31,759 nucleotides of DNA from GCA-003244245 sp032230565 (GCA_032230565.1 JAVXWL010000210.1:1-31759), one strand, 5' to 3'; shown: positions 8,836 to 17,003, counted from the stretch's first letter. Program-made: numbers and translations. The notes: generated by a model not told the origin, from the letters alone.

Positions 8836-9435
8836 TCACTGCTTCCGAGCTTCGATGACCTTCGACCGGCCGCTGCCCGATGGTCTGGGTTCCTTCTGTG
8901 GGCCGTAGCGAACCGACGACGCCACCGTCTCGGTGCGCTGGCCGGCTTTCTCCGCGGCGCGCTTCGGGCCGAGCGGCTCATCCATGATCTTGGCGTGCAG
9001 TTTGAGAATGGCGTCGATGAGCATCTCCGGACGCGGCGGGCAACCCGGTAGGTACATGTCCACTGGGACGATGTGATCCACACCCTGCACGATCGCGTAG
9101 TTGTTGAACATTCCTCCGGAGGAGGCACAGACCCCCATTGCGAGCACCCAGCGCGGTTCGGGCATCTGGTCGTAGATCTGCCGCAGCACCGGAGCCATCT
9201 TGTTGCTCACCCGACCCGCCACGATCATCAGATCGGCCTGCCGGGGGGAGGCGCGGAAGACCTCCATACCGAAACGGGCCAGGTCGTATCGCGGGGCCCC
9301 AGTGGTCATCATTTCGATCGCGCAGCAAGCCAGGCCGAACGTAGCCGGCCACAGCGACGACTTCCGGGTCCAGTTGACCAGCTTCTCCACGCTGGTCAGC
9401 AGGATCCCGCTGGGCAGCTTCTCTTCCAGACCCAT
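8836..9435 (-). CDS. nuoB: NADH-quinone oxidoreductase subunit B (N2 cluster)
   Basis: Holds the terminal [4Fe-4S] cluster N2 that reduces quinone. The 199-residue product has the tandem cysteines Cys37-Cys38 (GLACCAIEMM), Cys103 (GVCASSGGMF) and Cys132 (LPGCPPRPE), the complete ligand set. The frame is open to 9675, but ATG at 9435 (MGLEEKLPSGIL) matches the family N-terminus and begins two bases after the nuoA stop; the extension would be an Arg/Gly-rich shadow of nuoA. A basic tail of about 40 residues follows the core (KAGQRTETVASS onward). Confidence 0.95.
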   Translation of the reverse strand: MGLEEKLPSGILLTSVEKLVNWTRKSSLWPATFGLACCAIEMMTTGAPRYDLARFGMEVFRASPRQADLMIVAGRVSNKMAPVLRQIYDQMPEPRWVLAMGVCASSGGMFNNYAIVQGVDHIVPVDMYLPGCPPRPEMLIDAILKLHAKIMDEPLGPKRAAEKAGQRTETVASSVRYGPQKEPRPSGSGRSKVIEARKQ

Positions 9436-9437
9436 GA

Positions 9438-9803
9438 TCAGTTCCAGTCCAGCCCACCGCGGCGCCACACGTAGGCGTAGGCGAATCCGAGCGTCACGAT
9501 GAACAGAACGATTTCCACCAGACCGAAGATTCCGAGCGAGTCCGCGGCTACCGCGAACGGGTACAGGAACACCATCTCGATGTCGAACAGGATGAACAGC
9601 ATCGCGGTGAGGTAGTAGGCCACCGGCATCCGTCCGGCTCCCGCGACCGGCTGCGGAGAGGGCTCGATACCGCACTCGTAGGCATCGAGCTTGGCCCTGT
9701 TGTACCGGCGCGGCCCGATATAGGGCGCCGCGACGATGGAGAAGACCGCGAAACCCGCGGCTAGCAGGAGCAGCAACACGAGGGGCACATAGGGCTGCAG
9801 CAC
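9438..9803 (-). CDS. nuoA: NADH-quinone oxidoreductase subunit A
   Basis: Small three-helix membrane subunit next to the quinone channel and first gene of the nuo operon. The 121-residue protein has a first helix (VPLVLLLLLAAGFAVF), the conserved loop KLDAYECGIEP with the family Cys, and two more helices around AMLFILFDIEMVFLYPFA. The frame is open to an ATG at 9863, but I choose GTG at 9803 because a perfect AAGGAGGGG ribosome site lies six bases upstream, and the extra 20 residues would be encoded by a short tandem repeat that looks regulatory. Confidence 0.93.
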   Translation of the reverse strand: MLQPYVPLVLLLLLAAGFAVFSIVAAPYIGPRRYNRAKLDAYECGIEPSPQPVAGAGRMPVAYYLTAMLFILFDIEMVFLYPFAVAADSLGIFGLVEIVLFIVTLGFAYAYVWRRGGLDWN

Positions 9804-9820
9804 TACCGTCCCCTCCTTCG

Positions 9821-9857
9821 GCGTCTCATGAACGTCCCACCGCGTCTCATGAAGGTC
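9821..9857 (-). repeat. Direct repeat in the nuoA leader, 21-bp period
   Basis: Two 16-base copies, GCGTCTCATGAACGTC (9821-9836) and GCGTCTCATGAAGGTC (9842-9857) on the plus strand, differ at one base and are offset by 21 bases, two helical turns. Each contains the palindrome TCATGA. They lie just upstream of the nuoA ribosome site, where a dimeric regulator could bind one DNA face. This is inference; no regulator is identified. Confidence 0.5.
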
Positions 9858-9891
9858 TTCCATCTACCCTACGTGCGGACCGGTCACGCGG

Positions 9892-9910
9892 TGCCCTGAG
9901 GCTAACCTAA
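9892..9910 (-). promoter_or_regulatory. Imperfect IdeR/DtxR-type iron box upstream of nuoA
   Basis: The plus strand reads TGCCCTGAGGCTAACCTAA, matching 14 of 19 positions of the actinobacterial iron-box consensus TTAGGTTAGGCTAACCTAA. One half-site is complete and the other poor. It lies about 90 bases upstream of the nuoA start, between nuoA and the reductase gene. No clear promoter elements were assigned, so whether it sits in a promoter is unknown. Confidence 0.4.
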
Positions 9911-9954
9911 AATCTGGTCCGATCAGGCATTATCCGCGACGCGGCGGTTGCCGA

Positions 9955-11247
9955 TCACACGCTCGGAGTCAGCCGGGTCATCGCTGTGATCACCCGATCC
10001 ATCGCGTCGCCCTCCCGGCTGTCGTAGAGGTTGGCCAGCAGCTTGAGCAGGAAGCGCATCAAGGTCGGGCGCGGCAAGCCGTGGCGGGTCGCGGCACGCA
10101 TCACGGCCGGATGGGCGATCAACCGGCTGAATCCATTGCCCAACCGGAAATAGCCACCCAGCTCCTCGCGCAGCGCAGCGGGATACCGCCGCAACGCGTG
10201 CTCGCGGGCCAGCCCCTCTGGCCGGGCCAGTGCCTGGATCGTGCACTCGGCGGCGAACCGGGCGGACTGCATCGCATAGGCGATGCCCTCACCATTGAAC
10301 GAGTTGACCATGCCGCCGGCGTCTCCGACCAGCAACAAGCCGTTGCGGTAGTGCGGCGTGCGATTGAAACCCATTGGCAGGGCCGCACCAGCGATCTTGC
10401 CAGCGGCGTTGCCCTCGCGGAAACCCCACTCCGCTGGGGTGCTGTCCAACCAAGACCGCAGCAGCGCCCGGTAGTCGGTCTTGCCGTACGCCGTCGACGT
10501 CGACAGGATCCCCAGGCCGACATTGGACGTCCCATCGCCCATGCCAAAGATCCAGCCGTAGCCGGGCAGCAGCCTGGGCTGCTCGGGGATGGTGTGGTCC
10601 CAGAGCTCGAGGTGGCTTTCCAGGAAGTCGTCATGGGTGCGGGGACTGGTGTAATAGCGCCGCACCGCGACACCCATCGGCCGGTCTTTGCGCTTGTCCA
10701 TACCGAGACTGAGCGCGAGCCGGGCGCTAACCCCGTCGCAGGCCAACGTCAGCGGGGCACGGTAGTGCATCGGCTGCTTGTCCGGACCCTGCTTGCCTTT
10801 CACGCCGAGGACCCGGCCGCTGCGTTCGTCGGTGATCGCCTCGGTGACCGTGTGCTGCTCATGCAGTCGTGCACCGGCCTTCTCAGCGTGGCGCGCCAAC
10901 ATCTCGTCGAAGTCCAGTCGGGTGCGTACCGCGCCGTAGGGCGGGAAGCTGGCCAGGTCGGGCCATGGCAGTTCGATCGTCACTCCGCCGCCGACCACCC
11001 GCAGGCCCCGATTGTGCAACCAGCCGGCCTCGACGCTGGTATCGATGCCGAGATCGATCAGCTGCTTGACACCTCGGGGGGTCAGCCCGTCCCCGCACAC
11101 CTTCTCCCGGGGAAACGTGGACTTCTCCAGCAACAGCACGTCCAAGCCGGCGCGAGCCAGGTAAGCGGCAGCGGTCGAACCCGCCGGCCCCGCCCCCACC
11201 ACGATCACGTCCGCATCGTTGCCGCCGGAACCCGCACGCCTGGCCAT
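9955..11247 (-). CDS. FAD-dependent geranylgeranyl reductase family protein, possibly MenJ-like
   Basis: Flavoprotein oxidoreductase of the geranylgeranyl reductase family, which saturates isoprenoid double bonds using bound FAD. The 430-residue protein starts with a Rossmann dinucleotide motif (VIVVGAGPAGSTAAAYLARAG), then the family signature CGDGLTPRGVKQL, and a second FAD motif, LLVGDAGGMVNSFNGEGI. No membrane segment is evident. The ATG at 11247 follows a GAGGGAG ribosome site. It sits directly upstream of the complex I operon on the same strand, which fits a MenJ-like role (reducing one unit of the menaquinone tail), since menaquinone is complex I's electron acceptor. Archaeol or chlorophyll-type roles are unlikely here. 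The exact substrate is inferred from context only. Confidence 0.8.
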   Translation of the reverse strand: MARRAGSGGNDADVIVVGAGPAGSTAAAYLARAGLDVLLLEKSTFPREKVCGDGLTPRGVKQLIDLGIDTSVEAGWLHNRGLRVVGGGVTIELPWPDLASFPPYGAVRTRLDFDEMLARHAEKAGARLHEQHTVTEAITDERSGRVLGVKGKQGPDKQPMHYRAPLTLACDGVSARLALSLGMDKRKDRPMGVAVRRYYTSPRTHDDFLESHLELWDHTIPEQPRLLPGYGWIFGMGDGTSNVGLGILSTSTAYGKTDYRALLRSWLDSTPAEWGFREGNAAGKIAGAALPMGFNRTPHYRNGLLLVGDAGGMVNSFNGEGIAYAMQSARFAAECTIQALARPEGLAREHALRRYPAALREELGGYFRLGNGFSRLIAHPAVMRAATRHGLPRPTLMRFLLKLLANLYDSREGDAMDRVITAMTRLTPSV

Positions 11248-11304
11248 CCCGCTCCCTCGCCGCGATCCCGCAGTGCTGTTCGGCCGAGTGTACGGGTCAC
11301 CAGC

Positions 11305-12627
11305 TCAGTCTCCTCCCGCTCCACTGTTCCCGAGCTCCACAGCAGAGCTGTCCGCGCCCACCGGGGCAACGCTGCTGTGGAGCTCGGAAGGCGCAGCGTC
11401 GCTGGGGCCCGGGTCCGCAGGGCCGGATTCGAGGTCGGTGTCCGGGAGGTCCTCGGGTGTCTCGTCGTTGCCACGACAGGGCAGCAGCGTGGCGGCGCCG
11501 CCGCCCAGCAGCGTGGCGAGCAGCAGGACTACTGCGAGCGCTCCGAAGGGAATTTCGACCGGGTCGAACGCCGCTGCGCCGAGCCGCCCGCCGGCCAGCG
11601 CACCGAACACTGAGCTCCCGACCGCGAGCGCTGTGGCGGCCATCGCGAGGACCCGCAGCCGCTCGGACCGGTTCTGACCGTCGGCGACGCAACGGCGCCC
11701 CACTGCGGCCCCGATCAGCAGTGGTACCGCAAGGACTACACCCCACCAGGGTTGCACCGGACCCTGCGGCAGCGCGGCAAGCAGTGGCACCGCCGGTACT
11801 GGCCCGGCGTGCACGGCGACCGGACTGATCGACAATGCGCCTACCGACAAACCAGGCCCGGCCAGCCACGACAGTCCGGCGATCGCCGCATTCGGCAGGT
11901 ACCCGATCGACAGGATGATCAGCCCGGAGGCGCTTACGATGTCGGGCCCCGACATCTCGACGACCTCAGGCGCGGACACCACCAGAGCCAACAGCACTGC
12001 GCCGAAGCCGGCGCTCAGCGCCATCGCCAGCCCCCACACCCCGGCCTCCAGGCCGGGCCGTACCCATCCGGGGGCGTGTCGTAGCGCCGCTGGCAGCAAC
12101 TCGCAGGGCCGTAGCAGACCGAGGCCGGCGGCGACACCGGCGACCAGCGCGCAACCGACAGCGGCCTGCGCGGGATCCGCGGTGATCGTGGCCGGGGTGG
12201 CAACAAGCGCCAGGACAGCACCCATGACGCCGTGGGTACCGGCGATCGTCGCGGCCACCCAGCCGGCGTCGGCGGGCTGGGTGATCCCGGACCGGCCCGC
12301 GACCCCGGCCGCGCCGCAGGCGACCAGTGCGCCGAGCACCAGCGTGGGCAGCAGCGGCAAGACGCCGAGCCGCGCGCCTTGGATGATCAGGGGCACGTGG
12401 TGCGCAGCCAACCAGCCCACCGCCCCCAGCTGAGCCACCCCCGCCACGGAGGTGTCTGCTCCGCTGGCGGCGGTGAGGATTGCGAGCGCAGCAGCAGCGG
12501 CTAGGTAGCTGGCGACGGCGGGCAGGCAGGCGGCGCCGATCAGCGCCCCCAGGCCAGGTCGGGTGCCTTCGCCTGCCGGATCCCGGGCCGGGTCATCGGA
12601 CACCACCGGCGACAGCAAGAGGCTCAC
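11305..12627 (-). CDS. PerM/DUF6350-type multi-pass membrane protein
   Basis: A 440-residue, Ala/Gly/Leu/Val-rich protein with roughly ten hydrophobic segments and no catalytic motif. Its place directly after sucC-sucD matches PerM (Rv0955) of M. tuberculosis, linked to cell division and persistence; the call rests mostly on synteny and membrane topology. Start: GTG at 12636 is possible, but GTG at 12627 (VSLLLSPVV) has GAGGG eight bases upstream. After the last helix comes an acidic, Pro/Glu/Asp-rich tail of about 50 residues. Its final part is encoded by a palindromic repeat also found elsewhere in the window. In mycobacteria and streptomycetes purN/purH usually follow; here the reductase and nuo genes do. 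Confidence 0.65.
   Translation of the reverse strand: MSLLLSPVVSDDPARDPAGEGTRPGLGALIGAACLPAVASYLAAAAALAILTAASGADTSVAGVAQLGAVGWLAAHHVPLIIQGARLGVLPLLPTLVLGALVACGAAGVAGRSGITQPADAGWVAATIAGTHGVMGAVLALVATPATITADPAQAAVGCALVAGVAAGLGLLRPCELLPAALRHAPGWVRPGLEAGVWGLAMALSAGFGAVLLALVVSAPEVVEMSGPDIVSASGLIILSIGYLPNAAIAGLSWLAGPGLSVGALSISPVAVHAGPVPAVPLLAALPQGPVQPWWGVVLAVPLLIGAAVGRRCVADGQNRSERLRVLAMAATALAVGSSVFGALAGGRLGAAAFDPVEIPFGALAVVLLLATLLGGGAATLLPCRGNDETPEDLPDTDLESGPADPGPSDAAPSELHSSVAPVGADSSAVELGNSGAGGD
11327..11389. repeat. Palindromic dispersed repeat, copy 1 (inside the PerM-like gene 3' end)
   Basis: Left arm TTCCCGAGCTCCACAGCAG (11327-11345) pairs with right arm CTGCTGTGGAGCTCGGAA (11372-11389): 18 bp with a single-base bulge, around a 26-base centre. 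A closely related element occurs at 25806-25870. This copy lies within coding sequence and encodes residues such as SELHSSVAP and SSAVELGNSG at the protein's C-terminus. Confidence 0.8.
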
Positions 12628-12740
12628 GATTCCCACCCTCGCAGCCGTGGCACCGCGCTACGCCGATCACCTCGCCGACGCGCCCCTCGGTAACCGGATC
12701 GGGCTAGCGCACGAGCTACTCCCACGGACACCGAACGGGC

Positions 12741-13631
12741 TCAGGACAGCGATTTGATGATCTCGCGCATCAGCTTCGCGGTGTCGCTGGGTGTTTTGCC
12801 GACCGCGACCCCGGCCGCCTCCAAGGCGTCCTTCTTGGCTTCGGCGGTGCCGGCGGAACCAGAGACAATTGCGCCGGCATGGCCCATGGTCTTACCTTCG
12901 GGGGCGGTGAAGCCGGCGATGTAACCGACTACCGGTTTGGTGATGTTGGCCCTGATGTAGTCGGCGGCGCGCTCTTCGGCGTCCCCGCCGATCTCACCGA
13001 TCATCACCACAGCCGCAGTGTCGGGGTCGTCTTCGAAGGCTCGCAAGGCATCGATGTGAGTGGTGCCGATAACTGGATCACCACCGATTCCCACACACGT
13101 GGAGAAACCGATGTCGCGCAGCTCGAACATCATCTGGTAGGTCAGGGTGCCGGATTTGGAGACCAGACCGATCCGGCCCGATCCGGTGATATCAGCCGGG
13201 ATGATCCCCGCATTCGAGGCACCTGGACTGATCACCCCGGGACAGTTCGGGCCGACAACGCGGGTGCGCGCTGGGTTCTTGCTGGCCTGCGCGCAAAAGC
13301 CGACGGTGTCATGCACCGGGATTCCCTCGGTGATGACGACGACCAGTCCGATGCCGGCATCGATTGCCTCGCTCACCGCGGCCTTGGCAAAACGTGGCGG
13401 AACGAAAACCACGCTGACGTCGGCCCCGGTCGCGGCCATCGACTCGGCCACAGACCCGAACACCGGCAGCGCCGCACCGGCGAAATCAACAGTTTGACCG
13501 GCCTTGCCCGGCGTAACGCCGCCGACGACCTGACTACCCGCATCGAGCATCCGCTGGGTATGTTTGCGGCCCTCCGAGCCGGTCATTCCCTGGACGATTA
13601 TTTTCGAGTCCTTGGTCAGCAAGATTGCCAC
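12741..13631 (-). CDS. sucD: Succinyl-CoA synthetase alpha subunit
   Basis: CoA-binding, histidine-phosphorylated subunit of succinyl-CoA ligase in the TCA cycle (succinyl-CoA + NDP + Pi to succinate + NTP + CoA). The 296-residue protein has the N-terminal CoA-binding Rossmann region (KIIVQGMTGSEGRKHTQ, GGVTPGKAGQ), a conserved GPNCPGVISPG loop and the active-site histidine in GHAGAIVSGSAGTAEAK. The GTG start at 13631 has AAGGGAG about eight bases upstream and lies three bases after the sucC stop, so the two subunits are co-translated. Length and motifs are typical. Confidence 0.96.
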   Translation of the reverse strand: MAILLTKDSKIIVQGMTGSEGRKHTQRMLDAGSQVVGGVTPGKAGQTVDFAGAALPVFGSVAESMAATGADVSVVFVPPRFAKAAVSEAIDAGIGLVVVITEGIPVHDTVGFCAQASKNPARTRVVGPNCPGVISPGASNAGIIPADITGSGRIGLVSKSGTLTYQMMFELRDIGFSTCVGIGGDPVIGTTHIDALRAFEDDPDTAAVVMIGEIGGDAEERAADYIRANITKPVVGYIAGFTAPEGKTMGHAGAIVSGSAGTAEAKKDALEAAGVAVGKTPSDTAKLMREIIKSLS

Positions 13632-13634
13632 CGG

Positions 13635-14816
<1,182 letters not shown>

Positions 14817-14823
14817 GCGGTTG

Positions 14824-14890
14824 ACCCTATCCAGCTACCCCGCACCGGCAGCGCACCGGCACCCGTGGGAAAGATCACTCATTTGTGATC
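14824..14890 (-). promoter_or_regulatory. sucC promoter and upstream inverted repeat
   Basis: On the minus strand a TAGGGT -10-like element (14824-14829) ends seven bases before the sucC GTG, predicting a leaderless transcript. About 45 bases further up, GATCAC (14873-14878) and GTGATC (14885-14890) form a perfect 6-bp inverted repeat with a 6-base spacer, and GATCATT recurs at 14887-14893 and 14898-14904. The palindrome could be an operator. No regulator is known, and the -35 element is unclear. Confidence 0.4.
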
Positions 14891-14899
14891 ATTGCGCGA

Positions 14900-15307
14900 T
14901 CATTCTACTGAGGTACCGGCAAGCGCCGTGCGTACCCAGTCGACGATCTCGTAGGTCGTGGCACCAGGAGTGAAGACCTTTGCCACCCCGAGCTTGGTGA
15001 GCGTCGGGATGTCCTGCTCGGGGATGATCCCACCGCCGAAGACCAGCACGTCCGTCGCGCCCTTGCTCTCTAACAGCTCGATGACCCTGGCGAACAGCGT
15101 CATGTGGGCGCCGGAAAGCACCGACAGTCCCACCGCGTCGGCGTCTTCCTGGAGCACCGTTTCCACGATCTGCTCTGGCGTCTGGTGCAGCCCGGTATAG
15201 ACGACCTCCATGCCGGCATCGCGCAGAGCCCGCGCCACGACTTTGGCGCCACGGTCGTGCCCGTCAAGTCCCGGTTTGGCGACGACGACCCGGATACGTC
15301 CGCTCAT
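14900..15307 (-). CDS. Stand-alone cobalamin-binding subunit of an acyl-CoA mutase (IcmB/HcmB type)
   Basis: The 135-residue protein is a single B12-binding Rossmann domain of the methylmalonyl-CoA mutase C-terminal type. It has the base-off signature D-x-H-x2-G as LDGHDRG (His17 as lower axial cobalt ligand), the downstream S-x-L motif (LSVLSG) and the GG motif (VFGGGIIPEQD). Length matches small subunits such as isobutyryl-CoA mutase IcmB (about 136 residues), which work with a separate large subunit; no large subunit is in the window. It lies upstream of sucC on the same strand, which would suit feeding succinyl-CoA or isomerised acyl-CoA into the TCA cycle. Isobutyryl- and 2-hydroxyisobutyryl-CoA mutase small subunits cannot be told apart here. 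Confidence 0.88.
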   Translation of the reverse strand: MSGRIRVVVAKPGLDGHDRGAKVVARALRDAGMEVVYTGLHQTPEQIVETVLQEDADAVGLSVLSGAHMTLFARVIELLESKGATDVLVFGGGIIPEQDIPTLTKLGVAKVFTPGATTYEIVDWVRTALAGTSVE

Positions 15308-15314
15308 TGCGCCA

Positions 15315-15320
15315 AGGGTA
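15315..15320 (-). promoter_or_regulatory. -10-like element of the B12-subunit gene
   Basis: TACCCT on the minus strand ends seven bases before the ATG at 15307. That fits the actinobacterial TAnnnT -10 motif placed for a leaderless mRNA; no ribosome site is visible. The -35 element is not evident. Confidence 0.4.
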
Positions 15321-15707
15321 GCTCGTGACCGGATTGCTACCGCACCAACGACTTACCGCTACCGAGCGTGGTCTGATAACCGCCGAGGTGCGAACAACGG
15401 GAACGCGGAATCCTGCTGGTGCACCGGTCGATCCACCGCGTGCGCACCGTGGTGAGCAGCCTGGCGACCAGCTCCGCCTCGTGATTCTCGCAACGACCGA
15501 CCGCCCAGCGCGCAAGAACCAACGCTGGCCGATAAAGCCGGACGTATCACGGAACGGCGCCTTGCCCGCACCAGTCGCCCTCCGTTACGTTCCCGCGGTC
15601 CACGGCCACTGTCCGAGCACGACCGATCGCGGGCTGGTCCACACCAGCTCCCGGGGGATCCCTCGCCCGGTACCTGCCCGGACTCGCTGAGACAGGAAAG
15701 GCAGGTC
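15321..15707. other. 387-base intergenic region without a convincing gene
   Basis: This divergent spacer between the B12-subunit gene and the M23 peptidase has open frames on both strands, but none resembles a known protein or has a good start. One small hairpin is visible: GCTGGT (15633-15638) and ACCAGC (15643-15648) with a CCAC loop, about 60 bases before the peptidase start. It may be part of a long 5' leader. I checked for the ydaO-type c-di-AMP riboswitch often found before actinobacterial cell-wall hydrolase genes and did not find its conserved core. Confidence 0.4.
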
Positions 15708-16493
15708 TTGGCTCGACACCGCTCCCCAGGCGGCCAACGACCATCTCTGGTCGGTGCGGCGGCGCTGGGCCCTAGCACCTCAGGTGTCCGGGTGGCGCGC
15801 CGCATCACGGCCCCCTCCCCGGCCGCGCGGGGTCGGGTGGTGGTGGCAGCCGTTGCGGCTGGTGCCTTCGTGGCCGCGAGCCAGACGATCGACCATGCCG
15901 CCGTCACGATCTCCAACGACGCCACGTTGGTGGCGTCTGCGCAGGAGGCGTCGGCGGCGATAGGTCTCGGCGGCCCCGCACCTGCACCTGAGTATCTCCC
16001 GGTCGCTCGGCCTACGGACTCTGCCGCAGTCGAGGCCGTACAGGCGATGGTCAAGGGGCAACGCCTGGGGGACGAGCGCGCCACCCAGCAGGCCGAGGCC
16101 AGCAGGATACGGTTCGTCATGCCCACGAAGGGTGTCTTCACCTCGGGATTCGGCGGCCGGTGGGGGGTGTTCCATTACGGGATCGACCTCGCAAACGCCA
16201 TCGGGACGCCGATCGTCGCCGCGGCGGACGGCGTGGTTGCGGAGTCCGGGCCAGCGAGCGGGTTCGGCATGTGGATCCGCATCCGGCACTCCGATGGCAC
16301 GATCACCGTCTACGGGCACATCAACCGCTCGCTCGTGGTGGCGGGCCAGAAGGTCCGAGCGGGCCAGGAGATCGCCGAGATGGGCAACCGGGGCAACTCG
16401 ACCGGGCCGCACCTGCACTTCGAAGTGTGGAACGCGGCCGGCAAAAAGATCAACCCGATCATCTGGCTGCACGAACACGGCATCGACTTCTAA
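15708..16493 (+). CDS. M23 (LytM) family metallopeptidase
   Basis: Predicted zinc endopeptidase that cleaves, or regulates cleavage of, peptidoglycan cross-bridges outside the membrane. The 261-residue protein has a basic N-terminus, one hydrophobic segment (about residues 43-58, signal anchor or signal peptide), an Ala/Pro-rich linker and a C-terminal LytM domain. Zinc ligands look complete: H-x3-D (His156, Asp160 in FHYGIDLAN), GH at 203-204 and HLHFE (His235, His237), so it is probably active. The start is TTG at 15708, preceded by an AGGAAAGG-like site. It sits between the B12 subunit/sucC and pcrA, as in mycobacteria (Rv0950c). Confidence 0.9.
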   Translation: MARHRSPGGQRPSLVGAAALGPSTSGVRVARRITAPSPAARGRVVVAAVAAGAFVAASQTIDHAAVTISNDATLVASAQEASAAIGLGGPAPAPEYLPVARPTDSAAVEAVQAMVKGQRLGDERATQQAEASRIRFVMPTKGVFTSGFGGRWGVFHYGIDLANAIGTPIVAAADGVVAESGPASGFGMWIRIRHSDGTITVYGHINRSLVVAGQKVRAGQEIAEMGNRGNSTGPHLHFEVWNAAGKKINPIIWLHEHGIDF

Positions 16494-16510
16494 GGGCATT
16501 GCTCGCCAGC

Positions 16511-16810
16511 TTATTCGCCGCCACCCGATGGCCAGCCGCCGATCAGGTGGGCATGCGCGGTGCGCCATACCGAGCACAGCGGGCGGCGGTAGCGAACCGG
16601 GCGAAACGACCGATCGCAATGCCGGCAGCGTCCGCGCAGGCCGGCGCCGTGCTGCGCGAGGAGGGACCGCCAGCCCGCGGCGAGGGGCAGCAGTTGAATC
16701 CGCACGGCTGGCCAGGCCGCCGCTGGCGCCGGCCCGCGAAGCAGCCCCTCGACGTCGCGCAAGTACGCTTCCACACGTTCCCGCAAGACCCGCCTCAACC
16801 GCTCGTCCAT
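16511..16810 (-). CDS. Small Cys/His-containing protein under a predicted LexA box
   Basis: I do not recognise a characterised function. The 99-residue basic protein begins MDERLRRVLRERVEAYLRDV (helical) and ends in a compact Cys/His/Trp-rich block: GRCRHC (Cys62, Cys65), LCSVW (Cys79) and AHAHLI (His86, His88). These could bind zinc. Similar tails (W-R-x-L-L ... R-C-x2-C ... C-x-V-W-R-x-A-H-x-H-L-I) are, as far as I recall, common in small uncharacterised proteins of Pseudonocardiales. The frame is open to 17086, but ATG at 16810 has a G-rich site upstream, and a TACACT -10-like element (16825-16830) lies 14 bases above it. A perfect SOS box lies 22 bases upstream of the start. It converges on the M23 gene with a 17-base gap. 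Confidence 0.65.
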   Translation of the reverse strand: MDERLRRVLRERVEAYLRDVEGLLRGPAPAAAWPAVRIQLLPLAAGWRSLLAQHGAGLRGRCRHCDRSFRPVRYRRPLCSVWRTAHAHLIGGWPSGGGE

Positions 16811-16831
16811 CCCGCACCCCCGGTAGTGTAA

Positions 16832-16847
16832 TCGAACACACGTTCGA
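16832..16847 (-). promoter_or_regulatory. SOS box (LexA operator)
   Basis: TCGAACACACGTTCGA is a perfect match to the mycobacterial LexA consensus TCGAAC-N4-GTTCGA. It abuts the TACACT -10-like element of the 99-residue gene, so bound LexA would block RNA polymerase. The site is symmetric and could also act on rightward transcription, but the only rightward frame nearby is the deacetylase relic. Confidence 0.8.
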
Positions 16848-16904
16848 AATCTAGTGGGCACCCCTGACACCTGTGCCCCAGGCGGCTCCCGCACGCCCGA
16901 TCGA

Positions 16905-16969
16905 TGCCGTGAACTCGATAGGCGGACCTTTCGGCGGGTGAAAACATGGACCCTGTCGAGTTCACGGCA
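16905..16969. repeat. Long inverted repeat (18-bp stem hairpin)
   Basis: TGCCGTGAACTCGATAGG (16905-16922) pairs with CCTGTCGAGTTCACGGCA (16952-16969): 17 Watson-Crick pairs and one G-T wobble around a 29-base loop. It lies between the SOS box and the PIG-L relic, where no active gene needs a terminator. A stem of this length suggests a mobile miniature or palindromic repeat element, or a DNA-binding site. No flanking target duplication is seen. Confidence 0.7.
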
Positions 16970-17003
16970 AATACCGGCGTGCGCGAGGCGAGATGCTCCG
17001 CGG

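Noticed and set aside
10081..11613. 510-codon plus-strand frame opposite the flavin reductase
   Set aside because: Shadow of the reductase and PerM-like genes, which carry real FAD motifs and membrane helices.
15325..15690. 121-codon frame before the M23 gene
   Set aside because: No family resemblance, no ribosome site, low-complexity basic composition.
15561..15707. Possible ydaO-type c-di-AMP riboswitch before the M23 peptidase
   Set aside because: The conserved GGGGTGAA and CCGAACCCG-type core segments are absent; only a small hairpin is present.
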